From Streptococcus ratti FA-1 = DSM 20564 (GTDB taxonomy: Bacteria > Bacillota > Bacilli > Lactobacillales > Streptococcaceae), in contig NZ_AJTZ01000005.1 in the NCBI RefSeq assembly GCF_000286075.1, forward strand, positions 806,001-870,000: a DNA stretch of 64,000 nucleotides, given 5' to 3'. The notes beneath the pieces are model-generated. The model worked only from the letters and a program-made list of their open reading frames with translations. It did not search any database and was not told where the DNA came from. Made by a program: the position numbers and the translations under genes. Every line of letters starts with the position of its first letter. Position 1 is the first letter of the stretch. Positions 52,348 through 61,842 of this stretch are shown here, piece by piece.

Positions 52348-53997
52348 ATGTCCTTTGATGGCTTTTTTTTGCATCATTTAACCTTGGAATTAAAAGAACA
52401 GCTCCTGTGGGGGCGGATTCAAAAGGTTAATCAGCCTTTTGAACATGAACTGGTTTTGTCAATCCGCAACAACCGCCAAAATTATAAACTGCTGCTTTCG
52501 GCTCACTCTGTTTTCGGCCGAATTCAGGTGACTAAAACTGATTTTCAAAATCCTCAAAATCCTAATACCTTTACTATGATTATGCGGAAGTATTTGCAGG
52601 GAGCCGTGATTGAACAGATTGAACAAATTGATAATGACCGTATTGTCGAAATCACTGTCTCCAGCAAAAATGAAATTGGAGATCAAATCAAGGTGACTTT
52701 GATCACAGAGATTATGGGCAAGCACAGTAATATTATACTGATTGACAAAAATGAACAAAAAATCATTGAGTCCATTAAACATATCGGCTTTTCTCAAAAC
52801 AGCTACCGTACCATTCTGCCCGGTGCCAGCTATCTGGCGCCGCCAAAAACAAAAGGGGAAAACCCCTTTACTGTTTCTGATGAAAAGCTCTTTGAAATCC
52901 TGCAGACAGAAAATCTAGCCGCTGATAATTTACAAAAGCTCTTTCAGGGACTGGGCCGTGATACAGCTGAGGAATTAAGCAGGCGCTTGAATACTGACAG
53001 ACTGAAACAGTTTAAGCAGTTCTTCGACCTGCCGGTCTGTCCTGTTTTGACTGAAAAATCTTTTTCTGCAGTAAACTGGCATAATGCTCAGGAACAATTT
53101 GCCAGTCTTTCTGATTTACTGGATTATTTTTACCAAGACAAGGCTGAACGCGACCGCATTGCTCAGCAGGCCAGCGATCTCATTCACCGCATTCAAAATG
53201 AACTGGAAAAAAATAAGAAAAAACTCAAAAAACAAGAAAAAGACCTGCTAGATACAGATAAGGCAGAAGACTTCCGCCAAAAGGGAGAATTGCTGACAAC
53301 TTATTTGAATCAGGTTCCTAACAACCAAGACCAGGTTATCCTTGACAATTACTACACAGGCGAAAAAGTAAGAATTGCACTTGACAAGGCTCTGACACCC
53401 AGCCAGAATGCCCAGCGTTATTTTAAAAAGTATCAAAAATTAAAGGAAGCCGTTAAGCATCTGGGCAGATTAATCGAAGAAACCAAGGCCACTATTCAAT
53501 ATTTAGACAGTGTTGATACTGCTCTCAATCAGGCCAGTCTTGCTGAAATCAGCGATATTCGCGAAGAATTAGTCGAAACAGGCTTTGTTAAACGCCGCCA
53601 CAAAGAAAAAATACAAAAGCGCAAGAAACCTGAACGCTATTTAGCTTCTGACGGCAAAACCATCATCATGGTAGGCAAAAATAATTTGCAAAATGATGAG
53701 CTGACCTTTAAAATGGCTAAAAAGGGCGAGCTGTGGTTTCACGCCAAGGACATCCCAGGCAGCCATGTTCTCATTAAGGATAATCTTAATCCTAGTGATG
53801 AGGTTAAAACAGACGCTGCTGAATTAGCTGCCTATTTTTCAAAAGCCCGCCTCTCTAACCTCGTTCAGGTTGATATGATTGAAGCCAAAAAGCTCAACAA
53901 ACCTACCGGCGGAAAGCCAGGCTTTGTCACCTATACAGGACAGAAAACTTTGCGTGTCACTCCTGATGAGGATAAAATAAAAGCTATGAAAATCTAA
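52348..53997 (+). CDS. rqcH: Rqc2/RqcH ribosome quality-control protein (NFACT; PavA/Fbp family)
   Basis: This 549-residue protein has the normal NFACT plan: NFACT-N (MSFDGFFLHHLTLELKEQLLWGRIQKVNQP), helix-hairpin-helix, a long coiled coil (about 270-400, with NELEKNKKKLKKQEKDLLD) and NFACT-R (FHAKDIPGSHVLIKDN, with the DIPGSH motif). RqcH binds split 50S subunits carrying stalled peptidyl-tRNA and adds alanine tails for degradation. Streptococcal members are also known as fibronectin-binding PavA/FbpA. AGAGGAAAAACC precedes the ATG. Confidence 0.95.
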   Translation: MSFDGFFLHHLTLELKEQLLWGRIQKVNQPFEHELVLSIRNNRQNYKLLLSAHSVFGRIQVTKTDFQNPQNPNTFTMIMRKYLQGAVIEQIEQIDNDRIVEITVSSKNEIGDQIKVTLITEIMGKHSNIILIDKNEQKIIESIKHIGFSQNSYRTILPGASYLAPPKTKGENPFTVSDEKLFEILQTENLAADNLQKLFQGLGRDTAEELSRRLNTDRLKQFKQFFDLPVCPVLTEKSFSAVNWHNAQEQFASLSDLLDYFYQDKAERDRIAQQASDLIHRIQNELEKNKKKLKKQEKDLLDTDKAEDFRQKGELLTTYLNQVPNNQDQVILDNYYTGEKVRIALDKALTPSQNAQRYFKKYQKLKEAVKHLGRLIEETKATIQYLDSVDTALNQASLAEISDIREELVETGFVKRRHKEKIQKRKKPERYLASDGKTIIMVGKNNLQNDELTFKMAKKGELWFHAKDIPGSHVLIKDNLNPSDEVKTDAAELAAYFSKARLSNLVQVDMIEAKKLNKPTGGKPGFVTYTGQKTLRVTPDEDKIKAMKI

Positions 53998-54094
53998 AAA
54001 GCGGGCCGGACAACCATGATAGTTTCTCTACCTCCCGTACACGAGTATAATCCGGAGGCTTACCTATAAAAAGTGTCCTGTTTCCCGCCTTTTT
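53995..54094. ncRNA. Rod-shaped structured element after rqcH, candidate small RNA or elaborate terminator
   Basis: Nested pairings run through about 100 nt: AAAAA-GCGGG with CCCGC-C-TTTTT, GGACA with TGTCC, ATAG with CTAT, and CCTCC with GGAGG, leaving an 18-nt tip. Both strands end in a T run. It is much longer than the other terminators here and holds internal loops like a structured RNA. No known family was recognised. The rest of the gap (54095-54326) shows no gene. Confidence 0.45.
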
Positions 54095-54326
54095 ATAATC
54101 ATAAAATTTTGACGCAGCGGTTGTCTGAGCTGGGACGGCGAAATCAATCCTTCCAAATTACCAATTTCTGTCCACCCTTCTAAAAAACTCAATTGCCCGC
54201 TTCAGTTCATTGCTATCGCCGCCTTCTTATTTTCTGCTGTTAGGCTCCTCCTCTTTTTAAGCTTTATTTGTACTTTTTATAAAATAATACTATAATAATA
54301 AAATATTTATAGAAAAGGATGAAATT

Positions 54327-55730
54327 ATGTCAGATCAATCAGATACCAAACAGACCAGCCAAGGTTCAGAAGAACTGGAAAACGGTATGGTTCGCGGCTT
54401 GCAAAACCGCCACGTTCAGCTCATTGCCATCGCCGGAACGATTGGAACCGGACTTTTCCTGGGAGCTGGCAGATCCATCAGCCTAACCGGACCGTCTATT
54501 ATCATCGTCTACCTGATCACAGGTTTTTTTATGTTCTTGATGATGCGGGCCATCGGTGAAATGCTCTATTACGATCCCGACCAGCATACGTTCATTAATT
54601 TTATTACTAAATATGTTGGCAAGGATTGGGGTTACTTTTCCGGCTGGTCTTACTGGCTGTCGCTGATTTTTTTAGGCATGGCAGAAATTACTGCCGTTGC
54701 GACCTATGTTCAGTACTGGTTTCCTGCTTGGCCGGCCTGGATTATCCAGATTGTTTTCTTAATACTGCTGTCTTCTATCAACCTGATTGCAGTCAGAGTT
54801 TTCGGAGAAACAGAATTCTGGTTTGCTATGATTAAAATTATCGCTATTCTGGCCTTGATTGCTACCGGAATTTTCATGGTACTGACTGATTTTAAAACCT
54901 CTCAGGGTCATGCCAGCCTAAGCAATATTACCAACCATTTCGAATTTTTCCCTAAGGGCTGGACAAGATTCTTTATGGCCTTTCAAATGGTCTTCTTCGC
55001 CTATCAGGCTATCGAATTTGTCGGAATTACTACCTCAGAAACACAAAATCCCAGAAAAGTCTTGCCTAAGGCTATTCAAGAAATTCCCGTTCGGATTGTC
55101 ATCTTCTATATCGGTGCCTTGATTGCCATCATGGCCATCTTTCCTTGGCGGGCCCTGCCGGTTAATTCATCGCCTTTTGTGATGGTCTTTAGACTTGCCG
55201 GAATTAAGTGGGCTGCTGCTTTAATTAACTTTGTCGTTTTAACCTCAGCAGCTTCGGCACTTAATTCCACTCTCTATTCAACAGGACGGCACCTTTACCA
55301 GCTGGCCAATGAAGTACCCAATCCTCTTTTGAGTTATTTCAAGGCTGATCGCTTGTCACGAACAGGTGTCCCAAGCAGAGCTATTATCATGTCAGCAGTT
55401 GTCATTGCTATTTCGGCCTTCATCACTGTTTTACCGGGAATATCTGATGCTTTTGCCCTGATCACGGCATCATCATCAGGCGTTTATATTGCTATTTATA
55501 TCCTAACGATGATTGCCCATTACAAATACAGACAGTCTAAAGATTTCATGCCGGACGGCTACCTGATGCCAGCTTATAAGTTTTCTAATCCTATCACCAC
55601 ACTCTTTCTTGCCTTTGTCTTTATTTCCCTCTTTTTACAGGAGTCAACCTACATCGGAGCTATTGGTGCAACGATTTGGATTATCGGTTTTGGTCTTTAC
55701 AGCAAACTTAAATTTAAAAATCAGCCCTAG
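54327..55730 (+). CDS. Amino-acid permease, APC superfamily (AapA-like)
   Basis: This 467-residue transporter has 12 predicted helices. It begins with a polar tail, then GLQNRHVQLIAIAGTIGTGLFLGAGRSIS, the G-T-I-G-T-G-L-F loop of the amino acid transporter family, and FVGITTSETQNPRKVLPKAI. Relatives import alanine, serine, glycine or other neutral amino acids by proton symport; the substrate is not clear. AAAAGGATG gives the ribosome site. Confidence 0.93.
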   Translation: MSDQSDTKQTSQGSEELENGMVRGLQNRHVQLIAIAGTIGTGLFLGAGRSISLTGPSIIIVYLITGFFMFLMMRAIGEMLYYDPDQHTFINFITKYVGKDWGYFSGWSYWLSLIFLGMAEITAVATYVQYWFPAWPAWIIQIVFLILLSSINLIAVRVFGETEFWFAMIKIIAILALIATGIFMVLTDFKTSQGHASLSNITNHFEFFPKGWTRFFMAFQMVFFAYQAIEFVGITTSETQNPRKVLPKAIQEIPVRIVIFYIGALIAIMAIFPWRALPVNSSPFVMVFRLAGIKWAAALINFVVLTSAASALNSTLYSTGRHLYQLANEVPNPLLSYFKADRLSRTGVPSRAIIMSAVVIAISAFITVLPGISDAFALITASSSGVYIAIYILTMIAHYKYRQSKDFMPDGYLMPAYKFSNPITTLFLAFVFISLFLQESTYIGAIGATIWIIGFGLYSKLKFKNQP

Positions 55731-55741
55731 CCAATCAAACT

Positions 55742-55796
55742 AAAAAGTGAGATAGATATCCATTCCCAAGGAATGACGATCTCTATCTCACTTTTT
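55742..55796 (+). terminator. Strong terminator after the permease gene
   Basis: AAAAAGTGAGATAGA pairs with TCTATCTCACTTTTT, with an inner CATTCC/GGAATG stem. It is almost symmetrical, so it may also end aldB transcripts. Confidence 0.9.
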
Positions 55797-55876
55797 GCAT
55801 AGTCAATTGAGGGCTGCCTTACGATTGACAAAACAGATAGCTCTTATCCAAACGCTGTTAGCTTTCTAGATTACAG

Positions 55877-56593
55877 CTATTCAGCCTTGTCAATATCACC
55901 GCGGACTTCTTTGGCATTGAATTTAGCAAACAGATACTGACGGTCTTGAACAGGAAAACGCTGATCCAGCTGATCAACCGCTCCCACTTCAACCTGACCC
56001 TCTCTAATCACATAATCCATAACATGACCGCCAAAGGTATGATCATCAGAAATGAAATGAAGATGATAGCCTGCCACGCTGACCCCATGAAAAATTTCCG
56101 GAGTCCAAATACCAACAATTGTACCTGTAATATTTTCGGCGGTATATTCGGGCTGGTGGGTCGCTACTTCTGCAAATTTTTTATCCGATGTTGACCGCGG
56201 AATCATGCGCACATGCATTTTGGCAAAAGTACCATGAATTTTAATCGAACGGAAAAGATTTTCGCCGTCATAATAAGATTCTATGCGTGCCTGCAATTCC
56301 TTATCTGTCATTTCAAAACGCTGTTTAAAGATAACCTCAGCTTGATGATGAATAACCGCTGCATAAGGAACCTTCATATCATCAGGCACTTCAACAACTT
56401 CTGGCTTGTCTCCGGATCCCTTGGCCTGATAAGCTTTGCCATCCAAGACAATAAGCTCTCCGTCAATAGAATCAAGTGTTCCAAGACCTAAATCACCGTA
56501 CTCCAGCAGCTCACCTACTGTTAGGGAACCGCCGTAAAGACCCGCCATAAGGGCTCCCAGAGTATTGTATTGAAACAATTTATTGGCTTCCAT
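55877..56593 (-). CDS. aldB: Alpha-acetolactate decarboxylase
   Basis: This 238-residue protein matches AldB/BudA: LFQYNTLGALMAGLYGGSLTVGELLEYGDLGLGTLDSIDGELIVLDGKAYQ, and the zinc-binding GYHLHFISDDHTFGGHVMDY with its His cluster. It turns acetolactate into acetoin. It follows alsS by 14 nt. With alsS it diverts pyruvate to neutral products and protects against acid, and also limits acetolactate feeding to branched amino acids. Confidence 0.97.
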   Translation of the reverse strand: MEANKLFQYNTLGALMAGLYGGSLTVGELLEYGDLGLGTLDSIDGELIVLDGKAYQAKGSGDKPEVVEVPDDMKVPYAAVIHHQAEVIFKQRFEMTDKELQARIESYYDGENLFRSIKIHGTFAKMHVRMIPRSTSDKKFAEVATHQPEYTAENITGTIVGIWTPEIFHGVSVAGYHLHFISDDHTFGGHVMDYVIREGQVEVGAVDQLDQRFPVQDRQYLFAKFNAKEVRGDIDKAE

Positions 56594-56607
56594 TTTTAAA
56601 CTCCTTT

Positions 56608-58287
56608 TTAGTAAAACTCATCTGGTAAAATCGTTTCACCTAGTTTAATGTTATCCTTGTAATCAATTGGAATATCAATGAGCACCGGACCGTTTTCAGC
56701 TTCTTTTAGAGCCGTTTTTAAAATAGCATCAAAATGCTCCTTGCTGTCGGCACGATAGCCCTTAGCACCGAAACTTTCAGCGTATTTGACAAAGTCAACA
56801 GATCCGAAATCAACGCCCGATGACCGTCCGTATTTCATCTCTTCCTGAAACTCAACCATATTGTATTTACCGTCATTCCAAATGATATGAACGATAGGCA
56901 GCTTCAGACGGACCGCTGTTTCCAGCTCCTGTCCGGAAAAGAGAAAGCCCCCATCGCCTGAAATCGAAATGACTTTGGTATTTGGCCGCAAAAGACTGGC
57001 TGAAATGGCCCAAGGCAAAGCAACTCCTAAAGTCTGCATACCATTTGAGAAAAGCAGATGACGGGCTTCATAGCTCTTGAAATAGCGAGCCATCCAGATA
57101 TAGTGGCTGCCGACATCAACAGTAACAGTCATATCATCTGTTGTCTGCCTTTGAAGAACATCAATCACATCAAGCGGATGAACAAGGCCCTCTTTTGGTA
57201 TCTTATCAAATTTGACATCGTCAGTTACATTCGTTTTGAGACCGACAAGATACTCTCTGGAGCCTTCCGGCAAATCATAGCCCTTGACAGCAGGCAACAA
57301 TAAATCCAGTGTCTCTGCTATATCGCCAATCAGTTCACGCTCAGGCTGGAAGTAGGTATCAATCTCAGCAGGAGCTACATCAATAACGATAATACGAGCT
57401 GAGATTTCGGCATTCCAGTTTCGGGCTTCATATTCAATCGGATCATAGCCGATAGCGATAATCAAATCTGATTTTTTCAGCAGCATATCACCCGGCTGGT
57501 TGCGAAAAAGCCCGACGCGGCCAAAGAAGGTATCTTCTTCGAGATCACGCGAAACGATACCGGCACCTTGGAAAGTTTCTACAACCGGCAATTTAACAGA
57601 TTCCAAAAGCTGGCGGATAGAGGCTGTTACATCGGCAGTCGATGCCCCGTTGCCCAAAAGCAAAACAGGCAGGACAGCATTTTTAATAGCCTGGGCTAGA
57701 TAATTAATATCAGCAACAGACGCTGAGCCTAGTTTAGGGTCTGTCAGAGGTTTAATAGCTTTAACAGAAACGGAGCTGTCTGTCACATCCTGAGGAATGG
57801 ACAAAAAGCTGGCGCCAGGTTTGCCGGCTTTAGACAAACGATAGGCATTAGCAATATTTTCAGATAGAGTTTCTGGATCTTGGACCTCAGCCGAATATTT
57901 GGTAATTGGCTCTAGCATAGCAACATTGTTCATGGATTGGTGAGCCCGTTTTAAAAGGTCGCCCCGCTTGACCTGACCGCCAATTGCAAGGACGGGATCA
58001 CCTTCAGCTGTCGCTGTCACAAGACCGGTCGCCAGATTAGAAATACCAGGACCGCTGGTTGCAATAACCACACCCGGTTCACCTGTGATACGTCCAATTC
58101 CCTGAGCCATAAAAGCAGCATTTTGTTCATGGCGGGCAACAATCAGTTCAGGACCCTTATCCTCTAAAGTGTCAAAAACACGGTCAATTTTAGCGCCGGG
58201 AATGCCAAACACGTATTTGACATCATGATTAATGAGGCTGTCAACGATTAAGTCAGCCCCATAGTTTTTCTTATTGTTTTCTGTCAT
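56608..58287 (-). CDS. alsS: Catabolic acetolactate synthase
   Basis: This 559-residue thiamine diphosphate enzyme has three domains. The N-terminal Glu is in [13 protein letters not shown]...[12 protein letters not shown], and the C-terminal metal and ThDP site is [30 protein letters not shown]. It lacks an FAD-dependent regulatory partner gene nearby, and the pairing with aldB marks it as the catabolic AlsS rather than IlvB. It condenses two pyruvates to acetolactate. AAAGGATATTAA precedes the ATG. Confidence 0.96.
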   Translation of the reverse strand: MTENNKKNYGADLIVDSLINHDVKYVFGIPGAKIDRVFDTLEDKGPELIVARHEQNAAFMAQGIGRITGEPGVVIATSGPGISNLATGLVTATAEGDPVLAIGGQVKRGDLLKRAHQSMNNVAMLEPITKYSAEVQDPETLSENIANAYRLSKAGKPGASFLSIPQDVTDSSVSVKAIKPLTDPKLGSASVADINYLAQAIKNAVLPVLLLGNGASTADVTASIRQLLESVKLPVVETFQGAGIVSRDLEEDTFFGRVGLFRNQPGDMLLKKSDLIIAIGYDPIEYEARNWNAEISARIIVIDVAPAEIDTYFQPERELIGDIAETLDLLLPAVKGYDLPEGSREYLVGLKTNVTDDVKFDKIPKEGLVHPLDVIDVLQRQTTDDMTVTVDVGSHYIWMARYFKSYEARHLLFSNGMQTLGVALPWAISASLLRPNTKVISISGDGGFLFSGQELETAVRLKLPIVHIIWNDGKYNMVEFQEEMKYGRSSGVDFGSVDFVKYAESFGAKGYRADSKEHFDAILKTALKEAENGPVLIDIPIDYKDNIKLGETILPDEFY

Positions 58288-58300
58288 TTAATATCCTTTC

Positions 58301-58364
58301 TTCACAAGTTTCATGTCAATTATACCACAGATTTTTCAAGACTTTGTGAATTTTTATTTGTGAA
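58301..58364 (-). promoter_or_regulatory. alsS promoter with Rex-like half-sites
   Basis: An extended -10, TGGTATAAT, lies at 58319-58327 on the minus strand. TTCACAA occurs at 58301-58307 and TTGTGAA at 58344-58350 and 58358-58364; the last two are a direct repeat with a 14-nt period. These match Rex half-sites (TTGTGAA..TTCACAA), but not at the usual spacing, so redox control is only a possibility. Confidence 0.4.
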
Positions 58365-58419
58365 TTTTTGAGCGAAATCATAAAAACTCTTCCAAACACG
58401 GATACCTCTTTCTGTCTGT

Positions 58420-59649
58420 TCAGAGTTCTGCCAAAAAATCTGCTACATCACTGTCATCAGGTACCAGCTGCAAATAGCTGTCAGCCAAGGATTTGACCTT
58501 TTCTTGATAGCCAAATTCTCGCAAAATATAGATATAGTCCTTGAGAAATTCCGGATTGCCGGCCAAATCTGCTGCCAGATCTTCATACAGCTCAAGTGCT
58601 TTTTCATCCTGATCCAATGCCTGATAAGCCTTAGCAATGTTCCATTTGGTCAGCACATTGTCAATAGCTTCAGTATCTAAGTTTACTACTTCCTCAAAGC
58701 GTTCTTCTTCCAGATACAAGTTGCTGAGCCGCATCAGAATTTCTTCATCATCTTCGGCAACATCCAAAGCCTTAAGCAAATAGTTTTCTGCTGCTTTTTT
58801 ATCGTGCAGCTCATAGGACAGCTGTGAAGCTAAAAGCAGCAGGCGGCTGTCAAAAGCATTTTTGGTCAGGCCTTGCTGCAGCAGCCGCAGGGCATCTTCT
58901 GTCTTGTGTTCAGCATGAAGAGAAAGGGCATAAACATATTCATAGCCGGCAAAATCAGGATTTATAGTATCCAACTGCTTAAAGTAGAGATTGGCTCTTT
59001 GGTATTCTTCTTGGTCATAAAGAAGAACAGCCGTTTCAAACACCGTTTGGTCATCGAATTCAATCTCAATAGCTTTTTCAAAAAACTCGATAGCTGCTTC
59101 AAATTTACCTAAACCAGCATAGGCACGGCCTATTCTTTCATAGGTCGAGATTCCTGTTTCCTCTAGAATTTCACGATTGTCCAGCTGAGCGTAGTGCTTG
59201 ATAGCGTCCTGAAAAAGCTCCAAATTCATTTCAATTTCTGCCAGACCAAAAATCACAAGAGAGTCCTGGCTGATACGGCTAGCTTCAAGCATTTTTTCCC
59301 TGGCAACATCTGTAAGTCCTTCCGCATCATATAAATCAGCCTTGACAAGCAGAGCAGCCAGATAATCGGGGCTTTCAGACGCAATAGCATCCAAATACAT
59401 GAAAGCCTCGTCAGTCTGACCGTCCTCACTGGCAATCTGAGCCAGATTGATATTAACTTCGGGAAAATCAGGCTGCAGCTGCAAATAAATCTCTTTAGCC
59501 TGAGGGTAAAAGCCAATAGACTGCAAGTATTCGGCCAAAGACAGAAGTGTCTCAGCGTCGTCTTCTCTCAGCGCCCGTTTTAAATATTTTTTAGCATGCA
59601 CTAAATCCTGATTGTGAATAGCTGCAAGCATTTTTTCACTGTTTAACAT
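58420..59649 (-). CDS. Tetratricopeptide repeat protein
   Basis: About 409 residues from ATG 59649, which overlaps the end of the AI-2E family gene by 14 nt; 25 open codons upstream lie wholly inside that gene and are rejected. The protein is a chain of about eleven TPR units (for example YERIGRAYAGLGKFEAAIEFFEKAIEI and LFVYALSLHAEHKTEDALRLLQQGL-type helices) and is very acidic. TPR arrays hold protein partners; the partner is unknown. No signal peptide is seen, so it is cytosolic. Confidence 0.88.
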   Translation of the reverse strand: MLNSEKMLAAIHNQDLVHAKKYLKRALREDDAETLLSLAEYLQSIGFYPQAKEIYLQLQPDFPEVNINLAQIASEDGQTDEAFMYLDAIASESPDYLAALLVKADLYDAEGLTDVAREKMLEASRISQDSLVIFGLAEIEMNLELFQDAIKHYAQLDNREILEETGISTYERIGRAYAGLGKFEAAIEFFEKAIEIEFDDQTVFETAVLLYDQEEYQRANLYFKQLDTINPDFAGYEYVYALSLHAEHKTEDALRLLQQGLTKNAFDSRLLLLASQLSYELHDKKAAENYLLKALDVAEDDEEILMRLSNLYLEEERFEEVVNLDTEAIDNVLTKWNIAKAYQALDQDEKALELYEDLAADLAGNPEFLKDYIYILREFGYQEKVKSLADSYLQLVPDDSDVADFLAEL

Positions 59650-60808
59650 TTTCTTTACTGACCTCATCTTCCTTTTCATAGAGACCGCTGACAGGCTTGT
59701 ACCACTCGAAAATTTCCTTGACAAGAACTTTTAAGGAGGCATAGACAGGAATTCCTAAGAAAACACCCCAAACACCAAACATAGAACCGGCTGTCAGCAA
59801 AATAAACATAATGGTAATAGGATGGATACTGAGTTTGCTGCCTAGAACAAGCGGCGAAACAAAACGCCCTTCAATAGTCTGTTCAATAATAAAAACCACT
59901 ATTACCTTAATCACCATAATCGGGCCCTCAACCAGCGCTAAAATTAAAACTGGTATTGTAGCCAAAAAACTTCCTAAATAAGGAATCAAATTTAAAAAAC
60001 CGGCAACAATCCCGAAAGTCACTGCATAAGGCAAACCAATAATACTGAACATAAGGGAAAACAGAAAACCAACAATGATAGCTACCGTTACCTGCCCTTG
60101 AACGTAGCTGGCCAACTGGTTGCTAACATCATTGAGAATGCGGTGAGCCGGCTGGCGCATTTTTGTCGGCAGGTAAGAAACAAAAGCTTTTTTCATCTTG
60201 CTACTGTCGCGCAAAAGATAAAAAACAATAAAAGGCGAAATCAAAATAGAAACCGTAACACGCGCAAGCACAGAAGCAAAATTTCCTGCCCAGGTTACAG
60301 CACCCTTAGAAAAGGACTCTGCATAATCTACAGCCTTTTGACTGAAATTCGTAACTGTCTCTTCGATTTGCGGGCGAAAGCTGGCTAAAATATCATTTTT
60401 TAACAGACCCGCAACTTGATCATCAACAGACCTAACATAGCTTGGCAGCTGCCTGATAAAAGAAGACAGCTGATCATTGAGCATTGGAAAAAGATTAGCA
60501 ATTCCCCAAGCTAAAAGCCCAGCTATCGCCAGAAAAACAATCGTAATGGCTGTGACACGGCTGGTACCCCGCTTTTCAATAAAATCAACAATAGGTTTTA
60601 AGAGATAGTACAGCAAAGCCGCAATGACCAGAGGAAGCATAATAACAGCCATAAAAGAAAAGATGGGCTTTAAAATAGGGCTTATTTTCGTGAAAACAAG
60701 AATATTCAAAAAAAACAAAAGCAAAACCAGTAAAACTGTTACAGCTTTATTATTTAAAAACCATTTAAAAAACCAAGTCATATCAAATTTCTTTTGATTA
60801 TTATCCAT
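59636..60808 (-). CDS. AI-2E family transporter (PF01594)
   Basis: This protein of about 390 residues has roughly eight membrane helices and a central amphipathic region. It contains the family's FLNLIPYLGSFLATIPVLILALVEGP and late LGSKLSIHPITIMFILLTAGSMFGVWGVFLGIPVYA. ATG 60808, six nt after AGGAGG, is chosen over the ATG two codons upstream, which lies in the ribosome site. Members have been shown to act as Na+/H+ antiporters or to export autoinducer-2; the function here is open. Confidence 0.9.
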   Translation of the reverse strand: MDNNQKKFDMTWFFKWFLNNKAVTVLLVLLLFFLNILVFTKISPILKPIFSFMAVIMLPLVIAALLYYLLKPIVDFIEKRGTSRVTAITIVFLAIAGLLAWGIANLFPMLNDQLSSFIRQLPSYVRSVDDQVAGLLKNDILASFRPQIEETVTNFSQKAVDYAESFSKGAVTWAGNFASVLARVTVSILISPFIVFYLLRDSSKMKKAFVSYLPTKMRQPAHRILNDVSNQLASYVQGQVTVAIIVGFLFSLMFSIIGLPYAVTFGIVAGFLNLIPYLGSFLATIPVLILALVEGPIMVIKVIVVFIIEQTIEGRFVSPLVLGSKLSIHPITIMFILLTAGSMFGVWGVFLGIPVYASLKVLVKEIFEWYKPVSGLYEKEDEVSKENVKQ

Positions 60809-60870
60809 CCGCATCCTCCTAACAAGTACTCCTTAGCTTATGGCTGCCCTTTGGACTAAGGCTTTTAAAG

Positions 60871-61350
60871 CTATTTGTCATAAAACGTCACTTGTTTATC
60901 AATCAATTTTTTCTGAACATAGGTAAATTTGGCTGAGAAAAAAGGAACATCTTCCAAAATCCATTTAAAAATTTCATAGTCCCCTTCCCATGTCGGCTTT
61001 TGAAGTACCTGATCATAAGGAACCCAAGCAAGAGTCCCCTCACGGCTTTCCTCATCTGAAATAAGCTCACCTTCAAAATCAGTTACCTTAAACACATAAG
61101 TGTACCAGTCGTGTCCCGGCGTAAAGTCAGGAAAGGTAATTACTCCTTTGAAGTCCATCTTTTTGACCTTTAAATGGGTTTCTTCAAAAATTTCCCGACG
61201 CGCACACTCATCGGGACTTTCTCCTCTTTCTATTTTGCCGCCGACACTGATCCACTTACCCTCATGAACATCATTTTCTTTTTTATTTCGATGCAAGAGC
61301 AGCAATTCACGTCCGTTATCAATATAACAAATCGTTGCTAACTTTGTCAT
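60871..61350 (-). CDS. mutX: MutX/MutT-type Nudix hydrolase (8-oxo-dGTP diphosphatase)
   Basis: This 159-residue protein has a complete Nudix box: GGKIERGESPDECARREIFEETHL (GX5EX7REUXEEXGU; the expected G near the end is replaced by T). It also has SVGGK before it and a C-terminal KWILEDVPFFSAKFTYVQKKL typical of streptococcal MutX. It removes oxidised GTP from the nucleotide pool and lowers mutation. It is divergent from the decayed lactonase gene. Confidence 0.93.
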   Translation of the reverse strand: MTKLATICYIDNGRELLLLHRNKKENDVHEGKWISVGGKIERGESPDECARREIFEETHLKVKKMDFKGVITFPDFTPGHDWYTYVFKVTDFEGELISDEESREGTLAWVPYDQVLQKPTWEGDYEIFKWILEDVPFFSAKFTYVQKKLIDKQVTFYDK

Positions 61351-61433
61351 TTCTCCTGTCCTCTCTTTTCTCTTTATTATTATAACAAAAATTATGCTAT
61401 AATTTGGACAAGAAAACTACAGGGAAGAATCAA

Positions 61434-61838
61434 ATGATTGAAACGGTTTATTTTGGCATTTACACCAGACACACACCAAAGAGGAACTACACTGCTCGTT
61501 TCGATACTGAAAGAGGAACTTTATCAGATCTAGAATTGCTTGCGGCTGCGGCCAAAGAAAATCCGACTTATCTAGCTTTTGACCGGAACAATCATCTTTT
61601 CAGCGTCTCAAAACAAGCTGACAGAGGCGAAGCTGCCAGCTTTGCTCCGGACAATCAAGCTCATCAATCGCGTCTTAGAGGCAGACGCTCCGCTGTGCCA
61701 CCTCATTGTCGGCCATCAAGATCTGACAATATTACCATTTTTAGGCGTGATGGTCAAACAGGACGGCTGACAGAAGTCAGCCACAGTTTTAAAGTCCCTG
61801 AAATAGTTTGTGTGGCCTTTAAGAATGAGAAAGAGTGA
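61434..61838 (+). pseudogene. Decayed 6-phosphogluconolactonase (lactonase, PF10282) gene
   Basis: The reading from ATG 61434 starts like YbhE/Pgl beta-propellers (MIETVYFGIYTRHTPKRNY, NPTYLAFDRNNHLFSVSK). It shifts frame near 61630-61640: the next matching part, INRVLEADAPLCHLIVGHQD, is in another frame. It returns to the first frame for the C-terminal NITIFRRDGQTGRLTEV and FKVPEIVCVAF. The total is about 135 codons against about 340 in intact proteins, so the middle is deleted. AGGGAAG and a TATAAT at about 61396 remain. The open frame of 144 residues is not a working enzyme. Confidence 0.8.
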
Positions 61839-61842
61839 TGAT

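Noticed and set aside
54095..54326. Possible gene remnant on the minus strand between rqcH and the permease gene
   Set aside because: Only about 22 codons stay open between stops and they match no family I know.
58344..58364. Direct repeat TTGTGAATTTTTA as a plain tandem repeat
   Set aside because: Only two units; reported instead as possible Rex half-sites with low confidence.
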